Part shown: positions 16,013 to 25,002 of the stretch, in pieces
How positions within the stretch are numbered: position 1 is the stretch's first letter
Layout of the letters: every line of letters starts with the position of its first letter
Origin: Bacteroidales bacterium
Lineage (GTDB): Bacteria > Bacteroidota > Bacteroidia > Bacteroidales > UBA932
Assembly (NCBI GenBank): GCA_017469845.1
Contig: JAFUFP010000050.1
Location: 1-64,000, forward strand
Direction of reading: 5' to 3'
DNA: 64,000 nt
Notes under the pieces: generated by a model
What the model saw: the letters and a program-made list of their open reading frames with translations, nothing else
The model's database searches: none
Told to the model about the DNA's origin: nothing
Translations under genes and position numbers: made by a program

Positions 16013-18823
16013 TCAACGGCTCAAATATTCAGCTGTGAAACCTTTCCCCGATGAGATGAGATCCTCAGGCGTCCCCTCAAAGACCACCTGTCCGCCATCG
16101 TTCCCGGCGTCTGGACCGAGGTCTATGACCCAGTCAGCAGATCGGATGACATCAAGATTGTGTTCCACGACGATGACCGAATGGCCATTGTCCAAAAGGG
16201 CGTCAAACGCCTTCAGGAGTTTTTCCACATCATGGAAATGAAGTCCCGTCGTCGGCTCATCGAAAAGGAAAAGTATCTTCCCTTTGGAGCCTGATTCCTT
16301 CATCGAGAGGAAACTGGCCAGTTTGATTCTCTGGCTTTCTCCACCGGAAAGTGTGCTGCTGCTTTGTCCGAGTTTTATGTAAGAAAGACCCACATCGACA
16401 AGGGGCTGAAGTTTGGCCGCAATAGCTTTAGCTTCCGGTTCGTTTCCTTCCGAGAAGAATCCTATCGCCTCCTCAACACTCATGTTGAGAATGTCATCGA
16501 TGTTCTTTCCGCGATACCTCACTTCGAGGATATCCGGTTTGAACCTCTTTCCTCCGCAGGCTTCACAAACCATCGTGACGTCAGCCATGAACTGCATTCC
16601 TATCTTCACGAAACCGTCTCCCTGACACTCGGAGCACCTTCCGCCGTCCTGGTTGAATGAGAAGAAAGACGGAGAATAGCCGTTGATCTTCGCATACTGC
16701 TGTTGGGACATCAGTTTACGGATGTCGTCATAGACCTTGAGGTAAGTGACGGCATTGGAACGGGAACTCTTTCCGATGGGGTTCTGATCGACGTACTCGA
16801 CCTGCTTTATCCTGTCGAGATTTCCGGAGAGCTTGCGGAATGTTCCGGGAAGAGGGCCGGTTTCGTTGATTTTTCTGAAAAGGGCCGGATAGAGAATGTC
16901 TCCGACCAATGTCGACTTTCCGCTTCCGCTCACACCTGTAACGACATTGAGCACCCCCAAAGGGAACTTCACGGTTATATCCTTGAGATTGTGCTCCATG
17001 GCCCCTTCCACGGAAATGGAATATGACCAAGTCCTTTTCTCCCTAGTCATCCTGGGCCTCATTCCGGTAAGGTACTGGAGAGTGAGTGAACGGTCCAGGA
17101 TATCCTTGGGGACATCGGAGGTATATTTGCCGTTGAAGATGATCTCTCCGCCGTCAATACCCGCACGGGGTCCCATATCTATCAGAAGATCCGCCGCCCT
17201 TATGATCTCTTCATCATGTTCGACTACTATGACCGTATTGCCTATATCCCGTAGACGCCGAAGGACACCTATGAGCCTGTCCGTATCCCTGGGATGAAGT
17301 CCTATGCTCGGCTCGTCAAGAATATACATCGACCCGACGAGGGAACTACCAAGGGCCGTGACGAGATTGATCCTCTGGCTCTCTCCTCCCGACAGGGTGT
17401 TGGAATTGCGGTTGAGGGTGAGATACGAAAGCCCCACTTCCTTTATATAGCCAAGACGCGAAGTGATTTCTTCGATCGCTTTCTCGACGACTCCCCTCTC
17501 ATAATCCGTAAGGACTAGGTTGTCGAAGAACTCCAGAAGTTGATCGACATTCATCGAGAGGAGCTCATGTATGTTCTTGCCACCTACTTTGACATAAAGC
17601 GCATCCTTCCTCAGACGGCTGCCCTTGCACTCGGTACAGGTTGTTTTGCCGGAAAAACGGCTCAACATGTACTTGTACTGGACCTTGTACCTGTTGGACT
17701 CCACCCATGAGAAGAATTCATTGATGCCGACGATGGAGTTCTCATCGCCCTCCACGCTGTGGGCGTTCCATATTATGTCCTTCTCTTCCTCGCTCAATTC
17801 AGCATAGGGGGTGAATATCGAAAGCCCGTACCTTTCGGACTGACGTACCATCTGATCCTTGAACCAGCCCATCTTGTCTCCCCTCCAGCAGGCTATGGCT
17901 CCGTCGTAGATGCTCTTTGATTTGTCGGGGATGACCAGATCTTCGCTTATTCCGATGATCTTTCCGAGACCGCCGCAGACCGGACACGCACCTAGGGGGC
18001 TGTTGAAGCTGAACATGTACTCATCGGGGAAACGGAAAGTCATTCCGTCCGCTTCGAATCTGTTCACGAACTTCTCCATCGTTCCGTCCTTGAGGGCATA
18101 CATGGTTCCTTTTCCTATAGAGAAGCAGTTGTCGATGGAGGCATGGAGTCTTGTCTTGAGATCGGCTTCACTTGCGGAAGAATGCAGTTTGACCCTATCC
18201 ACCATAAGATATACTTCCTCCGGATAGGACCCGTCTTCTGAGAGTTTCATGACGTCCTCGATGGGGACGATCTGTCCGTCCGCATAGAAGCGGGAATAGC
18301 CCTGCTGCTTCAGCGAGAGCATGAGTTCGACCTTGTCTTCCCGTTCTTTCCATCCGAGTTCAGCGAGAAGATAGAGAGCCTCCCCTTCACCGTCGAAGAT
18401 CCATTTCATCACGTCCTGGACAGTATGGCACTTGACTTCCTTCCCGGAAATCGGCGAATATGTCCTTCCGATCCTTGCGAACATGATCCTCAGATAATCG
18501 TATATCTCGGTTGTGGTCGCAATGGTCGAACGTGGATTCCTGGTGTTTACCTTCTGCTCTATGGCGATTGCCGGCGGAATGCCGTCAATCAGCTCGACAT
18601 CCGGCTTGGACATCCTGCCGAGGAACTGACGTGCATAGGATGAAAGGCTCTCCGCGAAACGTCTCTGCCCTTCGGCGAAGAGAGTGTCGAAAGCAAGGGA
18701 AGACTTGCCGCTTCCGGAAATACCCGTTATCACCACGAATCTGTTCCGCGGAATTTCGACTGTAATGTTCTTGAGGTTGTTGACCTTCGCTCCTTTAATA
18801 ATGATATTTCCGTCCTGAGGCAT
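16013..18823 (-). CDS. uvrA: UvrABC system protein A
   Basis: This is the damage-recognition ATPase of nucleotide-excision repair. From the ATG at 18823 it has 936 aa. Walker A motifs are GISGSGKSS (about 34-42) and GVSGSGKST in the second ATPase half. Two LSGGESQRI signatures and zinc-finger Cys pairs ([14 protein letters not shown] with CEACGG) are present. The start at 18844 is rejected because that ATG overlaps the -7 box (18849-18842). The C-terminus is intact and ends EYLSR, immediately beside the IscB remnant, so the insertion or deletion event did not damage uvrA but may have removed its terminator. Confidence 0.96.
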   Translation of the reverse strand: MPQDGNIIIKGAKVNNLKNITVEIPRNRFVVITGISGSGKSSLAFDTLFAEGQRRFAESLSSYARQFLGRMSKPDVELIDGIPPAIAIEQKVNTRNPRSTIATTTEIYDYLRIMFARIGRTYSPISGKEVKCHTVQDVMKWIFDGEGEALYLLAELGWKEREDKVELMLSLKQQGYSRFYADGQIVPIEDVMKLSEDGSYPEEVYLMVDRVKLHSSASEADLKTRLHASIDNCFSIGKGTMYALKDGTMEKFVNRFEADGMTFRFPDEYMFSFNSPLGACPVCGGLGKIIGISEDLVIPDKSKSIYDGAIACWRGDKMGWFKDQMVRQSERYGLSIFTPYAELSEEEKDIIWNAHSVEGDENSIVGINEFFSWVESNRYKVQYKYMLSRFSGKTTCTECKGSRLRKDALYVKVGGKNIHELLSMNVDQLLEFFDNLVLTDYERGVVEKAIEEITSRLGYIKEVGLSYLTLNRNSNTLSGGESQRINLVTALGSSLVGSMYILDEPSIGLHPRDTDRLIGVLRRLRDIGNTVIVVEHDEEIIRAADLLIDMGPRAGIDGGEIIFNGKYTSDVPKDILDRSLTLQYLTGMRPRMTREKRTWSYSISVEGAMEHNLKDITVKFPLGVLNVVTGVSGSGKSTLVGDILYPALFRKINETGPLPGTFRKLSGNLDRIKQVEYVDQNPIGKSSRSNAVTYLKVYDDIRKLMSQQQYAKINGYSPSFFSFNQDGGRCSECQGDGFVKIGMQFMADVTMVCEACGGKRFKPDILEVRYRGKNIDDILNMSVEEAIGFFSEGNEPEAKAIAAKLQPLVDVGLSYIKLGQSSSTLSGGESQRIKLASFLSMKESGSKGKILFLFDEPTTGLHFHDVEKLLKAFDALLDNGHSVIVVEHNLDVIRSADWVIDLGPDAGNDGGQVVFEGTPEDLISSGKGFTAEYLSR

Positions 18824-18841
18824 TGGCAAAAGATTGAAGGG

Positions 18842-18873
18842 CAAATTTAATCAAAATGCGACTCAGTAGCAAA
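18842..18873 (-). promoter_or_regulatory. uvrA promoter
   Basis: On the minus strand: TTTG (18873-18870), 20 nt, TAAATTTG (18849-18842), a perfect match. The start would be near 18835, about 12 nt before the ATG chosen for uvrA. Confidence 0.75.
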
Positions 18874-18957
18874 AGGCATCACCTTTTACCCTAAAAGATC
18901 GGCCAGCAACAGCGGGAGTTTGGCACGTATGTTTTTCATAAGAAAACCAAGAAATGC

Positions 18958-19010
18958 GCCATTTTGACAATAGATAATGCCATTTTGGCATCAAAATATG
19001 ACATTTTGTC
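18958..19010 (+). promoter_or_regulatory. Three 21-bp-phased CATTTTG repeats upstream of hsp20
   Basis: CATTTTG occurs at 18960-18966, 18981-18987 and 19002-19008, exactly 21 bp (two helical turns) apart. The flanks are similar, approximately G-N-C-ATTTTG-N-C. The middle copy also forms ATTTTG/CAAAAT arms (18982-18997). Repeats on one DNA face suggest cooperative regulator binding. No classic CIRCE element is seen. They lie 126-178 nt before the hsp20 ATG. Confidence 0.4.
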
Positions 19011-19135
19011 TACCTTTTGAACAATTTGGGCAATTGGTCCACAGATTGCCTTATCTTGAAGTGTCCGCGGGACGGAATCCCACGGAACGAACAGAAAAAA
19101 GTAAAACAAAAAAAATAAAAAAGGAGACTATCATT

Positions 19136-19570
19136 ATGGTACCCGCAAGACGTAACTCACAGAATTGGATGTCAGACATCTTCAATGATTTCTTTGACAA
19201 CAGGTGGATGGAAAGATCCAACGCTACCGCTCCGTCAATCAATGTGATCGAACACGAGCATGACTACACCCTCGAGCTTGCAGCTCCTGGCATGACAAAG
19301 GATGACTTCCACGTAACTCTGGATGAGGAAGGCGATCTGGTGATCAAGATGGAGAAGAAGACAGAGAACAAGGAAGAGAACAAGGAGAACGGACATTATC
19401 TCCGTCGTGAGTTCAACTACACCAAGTTCCAGCAGACGATGCTCCTCCCTGAGGACGCAGTACGCGAGAATATCAGCGCGAAGGTCGAGAACGGTGTTCT
19501 TACCGTCAACATCCCGAAGGTCGAGAAGGTGAAAGCCGAAGACAAGAACCGCATGATCGAAATCATGTAA
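19136..19570 (+). CDS. Small heat-shock protein (Hsp20/alpha-crystallin family)
   Basis: 144 aa. This is an ATP-independent holdase chaperone that keeps unfolding proteins soluble. The alpha-crystallin domain runs from about SINVIEHEHDYTLELAAPGM (35-54) to ENGVLTVNIPKVEK, including the conserved G-V-L-T-V-x-I-P motif near 121-128. The N-terminal arm (MSDIFNDFFD) and a short C-terminal RMIEIM tail with an I-x-I-like motif are typical. The ATG at 19136 follows AAGGAGACTATCATT, a clear ribosome site that is unusually strong for this phylum. Expression is probably stress-induced; see the repeat array upstream. A terminator follows. Confidence 0.93.
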   Translation: MVPARRNSQNWMSDIFNDFFDNRWMERSNATAPSINVIEHEHDYTLELAAPGMTKDDFHVTLDEEGDLVIKMEKKTENKEENKENGHYLRREFNYTKFQQTMLLPEDAVRENISAKVENGVLTVNIPKVEKVKAEDKNRMIEIM

Positions 19571-19620
19571 AAGAGTCTTCCGAATCGGAAGGAAATCGGA
19601 AACGGCTCCATGTTCCTGAA

Positions 19621-19651
19621 GAAGACCGGCCACTGGCCGGCCTTCTTTTTT
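19621..19651 (+). terminator. Terminator after hsp20
   Basis: The stem AGACCGGCC/GGCCGGCCT around ACT is followed by CTTTTTT. A second hairpin, TTTTTGCCG/CGGCAAAAA with six-base loop (19647-19670), follows at once. Confidence 0.8.
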
Positions 19652-19745
19652 GCCGTTTGCACGGCAAAAACCAATTATTCCCCCGTCAACGCTACACCCG
19701 ACGGGAAAAATGCCTATATTGCTTCCGCAAACTAAAACGAAAGCC

Positions 19746-20345
19746 ATGGCAAAATTCCAGAAATCATCCGAAAAGGATTACGCTTCATTCCTCAAATACT
19801 ACGACGGTTTCCCCAAGGAAGGCATCAATTTCGTGGACATCATGCCTCTCCTGCAGGACAAGGCCCTCATGAAAGAGATCACGAAAGACCTCGGTCAGTT
19901 GTGCGGCACACCGAATGTCGCCGCTCCTGAAGCGAGAGGATTCCTGTTCGCCGCCCCCCTGCTGACTTCATGCAGGAAGATCAAATGCATAGTGCCTCTC
20001 CGCAAGAAAGGCAAACTTCCCTATGCCGAAGGCGACCTGGTCAACGTTGAAATAATGAAAGAATACGGCAGCGACATAATCAACTATCGCCTCAGTGACA
20101 TTGCCGCATGCAAAGTGAACCACCTCCGCAGGACAATAAACCTCACTTTCTTCGATGACGTTCTCGCAACCGGCGGAACGGCCAAGGGAATCGTGGAGAG
20201 CCTCAATTCGCAGACCGTGGTGATCGACGGCAAAACCTATAAGGTGAAGGTAACCGACATGGTGTTCCTTGTAGAATTGAAAGACCTCGGCGGAAGGAAA
20301 CTTCTGGAAGACATCGCTCCGGTAAAGTCCCTCATCGTACAATAG
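19746..20345 (+). CDS. apt: Adenine phosphoribosyltransferase
   Basis: It salvages adenine to AMP with PRPP in the cytoplasm. From the ATG at 19746 it is 199 aa. Visible family features are DGFPKEGINFVDIMPLL (20-36), APEARGFLF (60-68), and the PRPP loop FFDDVLATGGTAKG (135-148). It is slightly longer than usual (170-180 aa), with an added segment around 107-130 and another before MVFLVELKDLGGR. The ORF-initial ATG at 19650 lies within the preceding terminator and is rejected. A terminator at 20368-20402 follows. Confidence 0.9.
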   Translation: MAKFQKSSEKDYASFLKYYDGFPKEGINFVDIMPLLQDKALMKEITKDLGQLCGTPNVAAPEARGFLFAAPLLTSCRKIKCIVPLRKKGKLPYAEGDLVNVEIMKEYGSDIINYRLSDIAACKVNHLRRTINLTFFDDVLATGGTAKGIVESLNSQTVVIDGKTYKVKVTDMVFLVELKDLGGRKLLEDIAPVKSLIVQ

Positions 20346-20367
20346 CGGGACTGACAACGGATATAAA

Positions 20368-20402
20368 CAAAACGGCCTCCTACGATGTAGAAGGCTGTTT
20401 TT
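20368..20402 (+). terminator. Terminator between apt and tRNA-Asp
   Basis: AACGGCCT-CTAC / GTAG-AGGCTGTT arms around GAT are followed by TTTTTG. The A run on the other side lets it also serve the minus-strand tRNA. Confidence 0.75.
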
Positions 20403-20405
20403 GTG

Positions 20406-20479
20406 CGGTGCGGAAGGGACTCGAACCCTCGACCTCCGGCGTGACAGGCCGGCATTCTAACCAGCTGAACTACCGCACC
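20406..20479 (-). tRNA. tRNA-Asp (anticodon GTC)
   Basis: The 74-nt gene reads GGTGCGG at the 5' end, pairing with CCGCACC at the 3' end, with G as discriminator. The D arm (AGTTCAGCTGGTTAGAAT), the anticodon loop CTGTCAC with GTC, and the T loop GGTTCGAGTCC are all present. The genomic sequence after the discriminator is CAC, so CCA is not encoded and must be added. It has its own perfect promoter just upstream (20547-20517). Confidence 0.96.
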
Positions 20480-20516
20480 TCGGTATTTGTTTTGGCGTTT
20501 TCCTCAAACGCGGATG

Positions 20517-20547
20517 CAAATATAGGCATTTTTTGATACGCTGCAAA
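20517..20547 (-). promoter_or_regulatory. tRNA-Asp promoter
   Basis: On the minus strand: TTTG (20547-20544), 19 nt, TATATTTG (20524-20517). Both boxes are perfect. The start would be near 20510, about 30 nt before the mature tRNA. It lies only 28 nt after the GH2 stop. Confidence 0.85.
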
Positions 20548-20574
20548 CTTTTTTCGGCATTTTTTCTTCAAAAT

Positions 20575-22470
20575 CTACTTTTGCGCCGAAATAATCCTCC
20601 TATTGACATCCCTGAGCTTGCTCTGGTCCATCTTCACCACTTTCCTGTCATAGGTCATCAGACCGTTCACCTCGATCTCCACGTCGGTCGTCTGGGTGTA
20701 TACCGCCGCGGCGCATCCGTCTTTTATGAGCCCGATCAGTTCGTCTGCGAATTTCTCATATTCCGCAAGAACTTCCTCCCCGTTCTTGTACTGGACGTAT
20801 CCCCAATTGCGGTCAGCCTGCCACAGGTGGCCTTCCAACGGGAGTCCTATTCCGCCGTACTCACCGAGCACGTTCACGAGGTCGGGATTCCATAGGTACA
20901 TCGCCGGATTGGGATAATGGTGATTGTCGAGGATATCTCCGAGCCCTTCCACGAAATTACCTCCGGATGAAGGATTCACCAGCCTTGTGGGATCCTTTTC
21001 CTTGGTGAAAGCGACAGCCTTCTCCGTCTCGAACTGCGCCCATGCTTCATTGAACGGTACCCACACGACGATAGAAGGATGGAATTTCAGCTGGTCGATG
21101 ATTTCACCCCACTCCTTATAATAGGTATCTCTCTCCTTCCGGGGAGCGTCCCAATCCGTTCCGCTCGTATAATCGCGCGTTGCCCACTTGTTGAAGCGGC
21201 TGTCCGTTATGCTGGGCATATCCTGCCATACGAGAATCCCTTCCGCATCACAGTAGTAGTACCATCTTTGGGGCTCAACTTTGATATGCTTTCTGATCAT
21301 ATTGTATCCGAGGTCCTTGGTCTTCTCAACGTCAAGCCGCAGGGCTTCATCCGTCGGAGCGGTGTACAGTCCGTCAGGCCACCATCCCTGATCGAGAGGC
21401 CCAAGCTGGAAAAGGGACTCTCCGTTCAGCGATATCCTCTTGTGCCCGTCGGCATCGGTGAGGATTCCCACTTCACGCATGGCGGCGTATCCTTCAACCC
21501 TGTCAAGAGTCTTGTTGCCCCTCTTCAGGAGGATCTCCACCGAATAAAGGTATGGATTGTCGGGAGACCAGAGTTTCACATCCGGGCCGTTGAGCGTAAC
21601 GACAAGTTTTTTCCCGACGGGAGACGAAGACATCGCAAGAAGACCGCCTGAAACTGAATTCTCCGGATTGAAGCCGACAGCACCCTCGCGCACTTTCACT
21701 TCAACGGTGTCTCCGCTCTTCGCTCCGGCGACATCCACGTCGAATGTCAATGAGGAACGGCCGATTTCGGCAACCGGGACATAAGACTGGATTGAAGCTT
21801 CAGCTACCGGTTCTAGCCAAACGGTCTGCCATATTCCGCTGACGGAAGTGTACCAGATGCCTCCCGGATTGGAGACCTGCTTTCCGCGGGGCTGCGTATT
21901 GTCATCCGTGGCATCGAGGACCTTGACCACCAGAGTCTGTTCCCCTTTTCCCTTAAGATACGGGGTGACATCGAATGAGAAATGAGTATACCCTCCCGTA
22001 TGGGATCCTACGCGGCTTCCGTTCACGAACACTTCAGCGCTGTAATCCACCGCCTCGAAATTCAGTCTCACCCTCTTTTTCTTCCATGAACGGGGAACGG
22101 AAAACGTGGTCTCATACCAAAGCGCATCCTCCGGGGTCAATCTCTTTCCGACTCCGGACAGAGCGGACTCCAGGGCGAAAGGTACAAGAATCTGTCCGTC
22201 ATAGGAAGAAGGCTCGGGAGCGTCCTTTTCAGTGACGGCGTAATTCCAAAGTCCGTTGAGGCTTCTCCAATTGTCGTGGCCCGGTCTGAAGAGCTGGGGT
22301 CTCGGATACTCTCCCCCGACGTCGGAGGGGTCGAGATTCTCTCCCCATTCGGTCATGATCCTATCACCGGCCCGTTTCCATGAAGACGTGTCCGGAGCGG
22401 AAGAACAGGAAGACAACAGAGCGGCGGCAAGAACGGCCGCCATGGCGGAATTGCTGAAGGACCTTCTCAT
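20575..22470 (-). CDS. Glycoside hydrolase family 2 lipoprotein
   Basis: 631 aa with a lipoprotein signal (AALLSSC, Cys22). The order is that of GH2: a jellyroll sugar-binding domain (about 60-220, RSLNGLWNYAV, FEAVDYSAEVFVNG), an Ig-like domain, then a TIM barrel. The predicted acid/base is Glu475 (PFNEAW) and the nucleophile Glu537 (LGEYGG). It is a retaining exo-beta-glycosidase, probably beta-galactosidase-like; the substrate cannot be fixed. A lipid anchor places it in the periplasm or at the surface. It has its own promoter (22519-22489) and reads toward tRNA-Asp. Confidence 0.88.
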   Translation of the reverse strand: MRRSFSNSAMAAVLAAALLSSCSSAPDTSSWKRAGDRIMTEWGENLDPSDVGGEYPRPQLFRPGHDNWRSLNGLWNYAVTEKDAPEPSSYDGQILVPFALESALSGVGKRLTPEDALWYETTFSVPRSWKKKRVRLNFEAVDYSAEVFVNGSRVGSHTGGYTHFSFDVTPYLKGKGEQTLVVKVLDATDDNTQPRGKQVSNPGGIWYTSVSGIWQTVWLEPVAEASIQSYVPVAEIGRSSLTFDVDVAGAKSGDTVEVKVREGAVGFNPENSVSGGLLAMSSSPVGKKLVVTLNGPDVKLWSPDNPYLYSVEILLKRGNKTLDRVEGYAAMREVGILTDADGHKRISLNGESLFQLGPLDQGWWPDGLYTAPTDEALRLDVEKTKDLGYNMIRKHIKVEPQRWYYYCDAEGILVWQDMPSITDSRFNKWATRDYTSGTDWDAPRKERDTYYKEWGEIIDQLKFHPSIVVWVPFNEAWAQFETEKAVAFTKEKDPTRLVNPSSGGNFVEGLGDILDNHHYPNPAMYLWNPDLVNVLGEYGGIGLPLEGHLWQADRNWGYVQYKNGEEVLAEYEKFADELIGLIKDGCAAAVYTQTTDVEIEVNGLMTYDRKVVKMDQSKLRDVNRRIISAQK

Positions 22471-22488
22471 GATTCAGATATTTATGCC

Positions 22489-22519
22489 GAAAGTTAACGA
22501 TTTTACTTCATTGGACAAA
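22489..22519 (-). promoter_or_regulatory. Promoter of the GH2 lipoprotein gene
   Basis: On the minus strand: TTTG (22519-22516), 19 nt, TAACTTTC (22496-22489), one base from consensus. The ATG lies about 12 nt after the predicted start. Confidence 0.6.
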
Positions 22520-22623
22520 GAAGCCGGGGGGGGAATATTTGATTTCCAGCCCTCTCGGAAATATTTTTATCCGAACTGCTGCCGCATCAACACCGAACGA
22601 CAGATATTTTTAGTATATTAGCA

Positions 22624-22666
22624 GGTCTTCGGGTATTACCCCACGGAAGGCAAAATACCGAAGACC
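22624..22666 (+). promoter_or_regulatory. Leader hairpin of the HerA-like gene
   Basis: Arms GGTCTTCGGGTATT (22624-22637) and AATACCGAAGACC (22654-22666) pair over 13 bp with a single bulged G, closing a 16-nt loop. It ends 29 nt before the ATG at 22696. There is no U tract, so it is more like a 5'-UTR structure or an operator than a terminator. Confidence 0.4.
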
Positions 22667-22695
22667 GCACAACAAGTTCAAAACCATTTCCAGAT

Positions 22696-24336
22696 ATGTT
22701 CGATAAAGAAAGAGGGCTCTACATCGCCCACTGCGAAAACGGTCCGATCAGCATGATCGGCAAAATGGCGAACCGCCACGGACTCATCGCCGGAGCTACC
22801 GGAACGGGAAAGACCGTCACGCTCCAGGTCATCGCCGAATCCTTCTGCCAAGCGGGCGTCCCCTGTTTCATGGCTGACATGAAGGGAGACCTCTCCGGTA
22901 TAAGCCAGGTCGGAAAGATGTCCGGCTTCATACAGAAAAGACTGCCCGAGTTCGGCATAGAGGATCCCCAGTTCCAGAGCTGCCCGGTGAGATTCTTCGA
23001 CGTATTCGGAGAGCAGGGACACCCGATGAGGTCAACAATCTCCAGAATGGGTCCCCAGCTCCTCTCGAGACTCCTCGAACTCAACGAAACCCAATCAGGC
23101 ATCCTGAACATCGTCTTCAAGATCGCCGACGATCAGGGACTGCTCCTCATCGACCTTAAGGACCTGCGTGCGATGCTCGACTTCGTCGGAAGGAACGCCT
23201 CCGATTTCACGACTGTCTACGGAAACATCACCTCCGCCAGCGTAGGAGCCATACAGAGGGCTCTTCTCGCCCTGGAAAGCCAGGGAGGCGACAAGTTCTT
23301 CGGTGAGCCGGACTTCGACATCTACGACCTTCTCCAGTGCGAAAGCGGAAAAGGCATCATGAATGTCCTCGCCGCGGACAAGCTCATGCTCAATCCCAAG
23401 CTCTACTCGACATTCCTCCTGTGGCTGCTTTCGGAACTTTACGCCACCCTCCCCGAAGTTGGTGACCTCGATCTCCCGAAACTCGTCTTCTTCTTCGATG
23501 AGGCCCACATGCTCTTCGAAGGGACATCGAAGGCTCTCACCGACAAGATCGAGCAGGTCGTAAGGCTTATCCGAAGCAAGGGCGTCGGAGTCTATTTCGT
23601 GACCCAGTCACCCACCGACATTCCCGAAGACATCCTCGGCCAGCTCGGAAACCGCGTACAGCATGCCTTGAGAGCTTTCACTCCCAAGGACCAGAAGGCA
23701 GTGAAGACAGCCGCCGACACTTTCCGCGCCAACCCCGCCTTCAAGACGGACGAGGCCATAATGAACCTCGAGACCGGAGAAGCTCTCGTGTCGTTCCTCG
23801 ATGAAAAGGGTGCTCCGAGAGTGGTGGAAAGGGCCAAGATACTTTTCCCTCTCAGCCAGATAGGTGCCATCACCGAAGACCAGAGGGCGGATCTCATCAA
23901 GAAATCCCGTCTCTTCGGCCGCTACGACCATCCGGTAGACCGTGAGAGCGCATTCGAAGTCCTCCTCCAGAAGGCCGAAGAAGCCGCACGCGAAGAAGAG
24001 GAAAGGAAGGCCGCCGAAGAAGAGGAGAAGATAAGGGCGAAAGAGGAGAAGGAAAAGGAGAAAGCGAAAGCCGCGAAGAAAAAGAAGACCGCGGGAATCG
24101 GCAACAAGGTACTCAGCGCAGTGGCCACAGCAATCGCAGCAAGCCTCGCCAAGAGCGTGGGAAGCGCCGTCTCGAACTCCGTTTCCGGTAAATCTTCAAG
24201 TTCCAAAAAGACTTCTACGAGTTCCAAGTCCAAGAAGAACACCGTCGGTGACGCAGCCAGCAAGGCCGCTTCCGCCGCCACAAAGACCATCACCCGTGAG
24301 ATAACCAGAAGCATCCTGGGCAATCTCATCAAGTAG
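22696..24336 (+). CDS. HerA-like ATPase (DUF853/YjgR family)
   Basis: 546 aa. GATGTGKT (33-40) is the Walker A motif and [13 protein letters not shown], near 260, the Walker [28 protein letters not shown] is the conserved region of the DUF853/HerA-FtsK-type NTPases. Family members are hexameric ATPases of uncertain role, related to DNA-translocating HerA. From about 425 the protein becomes a Glu/Lys/Ala-rich charged helix ([18 protein letters not shown]), then a Ser/Lys-rich low-complexity tail ending in a short amphipathic helix. No NurA nuclease partner is adjacent, so a resection role is unlikely. Confidence 0.85.
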   Translation: MFDKERGLYIAHCENGPISMIGKMANRHGLIAGATGTGKTVTLQVIAESFCQAGVPCFMADMKGDLSGISQVGKMSGFIQKRLPEFGIEDPQFQSCPVRFFDVFGEQGHPMRSTISRMGPQLLSRLLELNETQSGILNIVFKIADDQGLLLIDLKDLRAMLDFVGRNASDFTTVYGNITSASVGAIQRALLALESQGGDKFFGEPDFDIYDLLQCESGKGIMNVLAADKLMLNPKLYSTFLLWLLSELYATLPEVGDLDLPKLVFFFDEAHMLFEGTSKALTDKIEQVVRLIRSKGVGVYFVTQSPTDIPEDILGQLGNRVQHALRAFTPKDQKAVKTAADTFRANPAFKTDEAIMNLETGEALVSFLDEKGAPRVVERAKILFPLSQIGAITEDQRADLIKKSRLFGRYDHPVDRESAFEVLLQKAEEAAREEEERKAAEEEEKIRAKEEKEKEKAKAAKKKKTAGIGNKVLSAVATAIAASLAKSVGSAVSNSVSGKSSSSKKTSTSSKSKKNTVGDAASKAASAATKTITREITRSILGNLIK

Positions 24337-24354
24337 AGAAGTACTACAACAGGA

Positions 24355-24387
24355 ATGCTCCCCCACCCGCACAGGATGGAGGAGCAT
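24355..24387 (+). terminator. Terminator between the HerA-like gene and rsmD
   Basis: Arms ATGCTCCCCCA (24355-24365) and TGGAGGAGCAT (24377-24387) pair with one mismatch, followed by CTCTTATATATATT. It serves convergent genes. Confidence 0.6.
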
Positions 24388-24416
24388 CTCTTATATATAT
24401 TACCAATATTCCTTGA

Positions 24417-24992
24417 TCAGGCGTTCTCTGCGCCGACCGGGTCAACGGCATTCTCAGGTTCCGTAAAGAAAGAGAAATGGACCCTGCCGTATTTCTTCTC
24501 CTTGGTGAAAAGGGGATGGGAAGTGAAAGAATGCTCATCGCCGTGTTCCAGGATGAGATATCCGCCGGGATGGATGATCCCTTTCCTGAGAACCCTGTCA
24601 GGGATGGTATCAAGATCCTCGAGCGCATAGGGCGGGTCAGCGAACACTATATCGAACTTCTCCGTACAGAGGGGAAGGAAGTCAAACACGTTGTGGCGCA
24701 CGACTGTGAGTGAATTCTGGATGCCGAGTTTCTTCGCCTCCGAAGAGATGAAAGCGGCATGGACGGGATTCATTTCCACAGTCCATACATGACCCGCTCC
24801 CCTTGAAACGAATTCATACGATATCGCACCGGTACCTCCGAAGAGGTCCAACACCTTCAAGTCATCGAACTCGTACTCCGAATCAAGGACATTGAAAAGA
24901 GCTTCCCTCGCGAAATCCGTAGTCGGTCTCGCCTTGAATGATGGAGGGGGAAGAATGGTCTTCCCCCTCAGTTTTCCGCCTATAATGCGCAT
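24417..24992 (-). CDS. rsmD: 16S rRNA (guanine(966)-N2)-methyltransferase
   Basis: 191 aa. It methylates G966 of 16S rRNA using S-adenosylmethionine. RIIGGKLRGK at the start, RPTTDFAREALFNVL (22-36), the SAM-binding VLDLFGGTGAISYEF (47-61) and the catalytic DPPY (119-122) are all RsmD features. It begins 10 nt after the carboxylesterase stop, so it is probably the last gene of the operon that also carries DUF3822; rsmD and DUF3822 are often neighbours in this phylum. Confidence 0.95.
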   Translation of the reverse strand: MRIIGGKLRGKTILPPPSFKARPTTDFAREALFNVLDSEYEFDDLKVLDLFGGTGAISYEFVSRGAGHVWTVEMNPVHAAFISSEAKKLGIQNSLTVVRHNVFDFLPLCTEKFDIVFADPPYALEDLDTIPDRVLRKGIIHPGGYLILEHGDEHSFTSHPLFTKEKKYGRVHFSFFTEPENAVDPVGAENA

Positions 24993-25002
24993 AGATGATA
25001 AT

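Noticed and set aside
18920..18950. A sigma-54 promoter before hsp20 (TTTGGCACG at 18920-18928)
   Set aside because: The matching -12 TTGC element is absent at the right spacing.
20406..20479. tRNA-Asp as an integration site for a mobile element
   Set aside because: No integrase is nearby and no repeat of the tRNA 3' end was noticed in the window.
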